Shown here: in pieces, positions 27,536 through 30,241 of the stretch
How positions within the stretch are numbered: position 1 is the stretch's first letter
Layout of the letters: each line of letters begins with the position of its first letter
Source: Coprinopsis marcescibilis
Lineage: Eukaryota; Basidiomycota; Agaricomycetes; Agaricales; Psathyrellaceae
DNA length: 30,241 nt
Direction: 5' to 3'
Assembly (NCBI GenBank): GCA_004369085.1
Contig: ML210427.1
Span: forward strand, 1 to 30,241
Notes under the pieces: generated by a model
Seen by the model: the letters and a program-made list of their open reading frames with translations, nothing else
Database searches by the model: none
Told to the model about the DNA's origin: nothing
Position numbers and translations under genes: made by a program

Positions 27536-30241
27536 TGCTTGTGGTGAACGTTGTAACCCTGCTGTTAAGGTCTAGGCAGATCGTGTACGCCGGTCAGTCG
27601 AGGCAGTGCTGTTGGTGTTTGTAAGATTCCAGCGCCTAACCGAGTCAGAGAACGCTTATAATCCAATACAATGAGCGATTACATACCTGTTACACGTTCA
27701 TTCGCCTTGATACGCGTGGCGAAGGGAACAATAGGTCCGGTCCCACTGTCCCAATTATTTAACGAATGTTTCTGGTGGACTGTATCGCAGGGCCAAGTTT
27801 CAGGCCGTCAATAGCCATAACCATGGAGCATAGCAATAGCATTTACAATGCAAAGTAGCGCTCCAATGTTGGGGTAAGGTAGGGATAAAGCAGAGATCGA
27901 AATAGCTGTTAAGGAAGTCATTTCAGTCCTTGAACGTTGTTTAGATACCGGATCGTACTCACCTCAGATTCTTAGCGGGCTCTTCGACCAGAGTTTTTAC
28001 AGGAATGCGACGGCGAAACTCGATATTGACAGTAGAAACTGCGAGCTGCACTTGAGATGGACAGGACTTGGGGAAGACTTGACAAGGACCAGTGCCCGGG
28101 AAGATGGAGGGGTTCTGTTGTTTGGATCCGGAGCCTCTGCAAACGCGAGCCGGCATGTCGGCAAGGTCCCGCCGCCAAACTTCTTGGAAGTACTGAGTTG
28201 CACTTTCTGAGATAACTATCATCGAGCTCAGCTCTGAATCGAAAACGCATACTGAAGTATAAATGGGGAGATAATACGCAGGCAGTACCCACCGCGCATG
28301 CATTGGTTGAAATGATCCTACTAATCGCGACTTCATTTGGATTTCATGCAAGTTGAGTTCGGCGCTAGTGCAGATTCACCATTACAGGCCTGTCGATATC
28401 AATGCTGAGCCCTGAGCCCTGACCTTCTGTAGAGTTTCGAAGTAAGTGTCAAGGCCCCAAATTCTGACGACCCACCGCCATTCCGGGTAGCGAAGTGTAT
28501 CTCTTGCATTCTGAAGAAGATTTCACATCGATAAGCGCCATTCCGATTCCTCCAATCTGGAAAACGAGAGCTGGTAAATAGTGAATACTTCGTCTAATTC
28601 AAGGCGGATGTCTTGCTTTCGCAGTCACCTTTGCAGTCAAAAACCTCTGACCATTTGCAGGGGAAATGATAAATATCCGTGGATGGGTGTAAAGGTACAT
28701 AAACGAGCCCCAATGTGAGGTCGGAAAGGTCTTGGCGATCTTCGGCGTGCCGGAGACTCGCTCCAAGGTGAGCTTATTGCAGAACCACTGTAGAAGGGCA
28801 TAAATGCTTTGACGCGCACGGTAGTAGATCTAGTCCGCAAGGTGGTGCGTCTTGTGTCATTGCGGGCGTTGAGGCTGCGGGGACTGGCGGCCCCCAAATG
28901 TAAAGAGATGTAAATTGCAATGTCTTTGGGCAAATGCGACCTTTAGTGTCACCAGGAGGGTTATTCAGTTATTCATACATCAATCAAGCCCGCCAAAGGG
29001 TGGATTGCGTTTTGTTTTTTTCCCTCTATTTTCCCGTGACCCTCTTCGAAAGTGTCAATGGTCGTGGCCATTTACAGAGGCCATGATACAATACCCACAT
29101 TGAATTCCTCGAATTGACCACATTTACACAGTACCGTCCTCAACTTTGACGTTCGATTTGTGATGGCGACAAACCGTGCACTTTAGGTTGGCGGAGGAGG
29201 GCGGGGTCGGCGGGAAGGTCTCAGTTCAACGTTTGGGTCTCAAACCGTTGCAAACTTGAACTTCGGCAAAGTCCCGACTTGCTTAGTACCGCCTGCAGAA
29301 ATAGAATTGGCCTCTTGCACCTTTGTACTTACCTGCATTGTCCTCAGCTGATACATTATTCGTACCGCAAACTGGGAACTTACTTTTTTATGAAACAAGA
29401 CCTTACCCGTTGGAGCAGCTTTTGAACGTACGTTGAACAAGTCCCGATCTGCTGCGCCTTATGACATGATTGGGTGCGTTGTTCGGGTTGTTTTCAGGCT
29501 GCTTTGAAGCTAAAAGATCTAACGGTCCACGGATCATAAGTTGTGATTATATCAGAAGGCTTTAAACCTATTCAAGGGACGAAATACCTGACAAGGCATA
29601 CGTTTGACGGGGAGGCCTCTCGGAGAATATACGTCAGCCCGCTCTGCTCCGCACCATCGTGACCACCTAAATCCCCATAAATTGGGAATTATGACCCGAC
29701 AGCATTTCAGCTTTCAGAAATTGTATACACCTAGCCACGATGCAACAGCGATGTATCTGGCTCTTGACGCGCATCTTGGTCGGGCTTCCTGCAGTTGACC
29801 AGGACCGGTCCATCACGCTGTCTATGGGCTCAGTGCCGAGAGCGGTGGCGTCCTTGGCCGTTATAAACGCGGTAAGTACAACAGGTAAGCTTATGTACAA
29901 CGTATGTAACTATCGGTGGCCTTCCAAACAAATTGGACGACTTTCCACGGAGGTTTAGAATCCTAGATTATTTTCTAAACGAGCCCTGCCGAAAAGCCGA
30001 ACGTCTTGGCTGCCCTTTGGGGAAAGGCAAAGGCTCCGCTGTCACTGCAGACCCATTCTAAATCCTGACTCTAGACGAGGGTCCCCTACCCCCTCTCCAG
30101 ACTCAGACGCACTTTCTAAACGAGATTTTGGCCGAATGGGGAAGCTGCATGATGCCCAGAGGTTGTTTCCGTTCAACCCAAGACCGTGTTGCCAAATGAA
30201 GCACTCGAAACTTGGTTGGAACCGAGACCAACATCTTCAAG
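27536..30241. other. Gene-poor stretch to window end
   Basis: 2.7 kb with no recognisable coding region. Short frames occur (28351-27959 on -, 29740-29958 on +) but resemble nothing known to me. A well-formed intron-like segment lies at 27962-27906 on the - strand. The motif TTTCTAAACGAG recurs at about 29972 and 30113. The first 200 bp presumably form the promoter of the TPR gene, whose start codon is at 27535. Confidence 0.5.

Noticed and set aside
27997..28203. - strand frame with a stretch (LAFAEAPDPNNRTPPSS) faintly like the start of carboxylesterases
   Set aside because: The likeness is limited to a few residues, the catalytic Ser motif is absent nearby, and the frame stops without a continuing exon I can support.

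Overview
The window looks like nuclear DNA of a basidiomycete fungus, most likely an agaricomycete. The genes carry many short introns of about 48-65 nt with GT-AG ends, both tRNA genes are intron-containing eukaryotic types, and the gene content (F-box protein arrays, a secreted protein resembling DUF7223 proteins, a haloperoxidase remnant) fits that group. A Rhizoctonia/Ceratobasidium-like source is plausible but is inference. No operon logic applies.

Layout. 14-1019 is a terminal-inverted-repeat (TIR) transposable element without a transposase. It is packed with TTAAGA/TCTTAA hexamers in its arms and has two divergent TATA boxes at its centre. From 1315 to 18949 lies a cluster of F-box genes. 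Family A is three spliced paralogues on the + strand (1315-3101, 4632-6516, 9181/9285-11189). Family B is two single-exon coiled-coil/F-box paralogues on the - strand (8501-6771, 13563-11836). A third type is at 17378-18949. Between them sit tRNA-Gly(GCC), tRNA-Leu(AAG), a 176-bp pogo-type MITE with TA duplications, a RING-finger E3-like gene (15631-13760) and a tentative small spliced gene (16815-16283, - strand). F-box proteins are substrate adaptors of SCF ubiquitin ligases and RING proteins are E3s, so this half of the window is dominated by ubiquitin-targeting components.

The right half holds a haloperoxidase (peroxidase_2) C-terminal remnant on the - strand (19999-19448), then a spliced gene for a secreted protein (21180-24553). 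One 53-nt intron of that gene has been inflated to 998 nt by a 939-bp TIR element flanked by a 6-bp duplication. Next is a six-exon TPR gene (27535-24735, - strand) whose TPR domain keeps all five carboxylate-clamp residues for chaperone EEVD tails. From 27536 to the end I see no convincing gene.

Exon boundaries were worked out by hand from splice signals, reading frame and comparison between the paralogues. Family A shares three intron positions, which supports those gene models. One family A member (9181-11189) has lost its start codon and its first 5' splice site.
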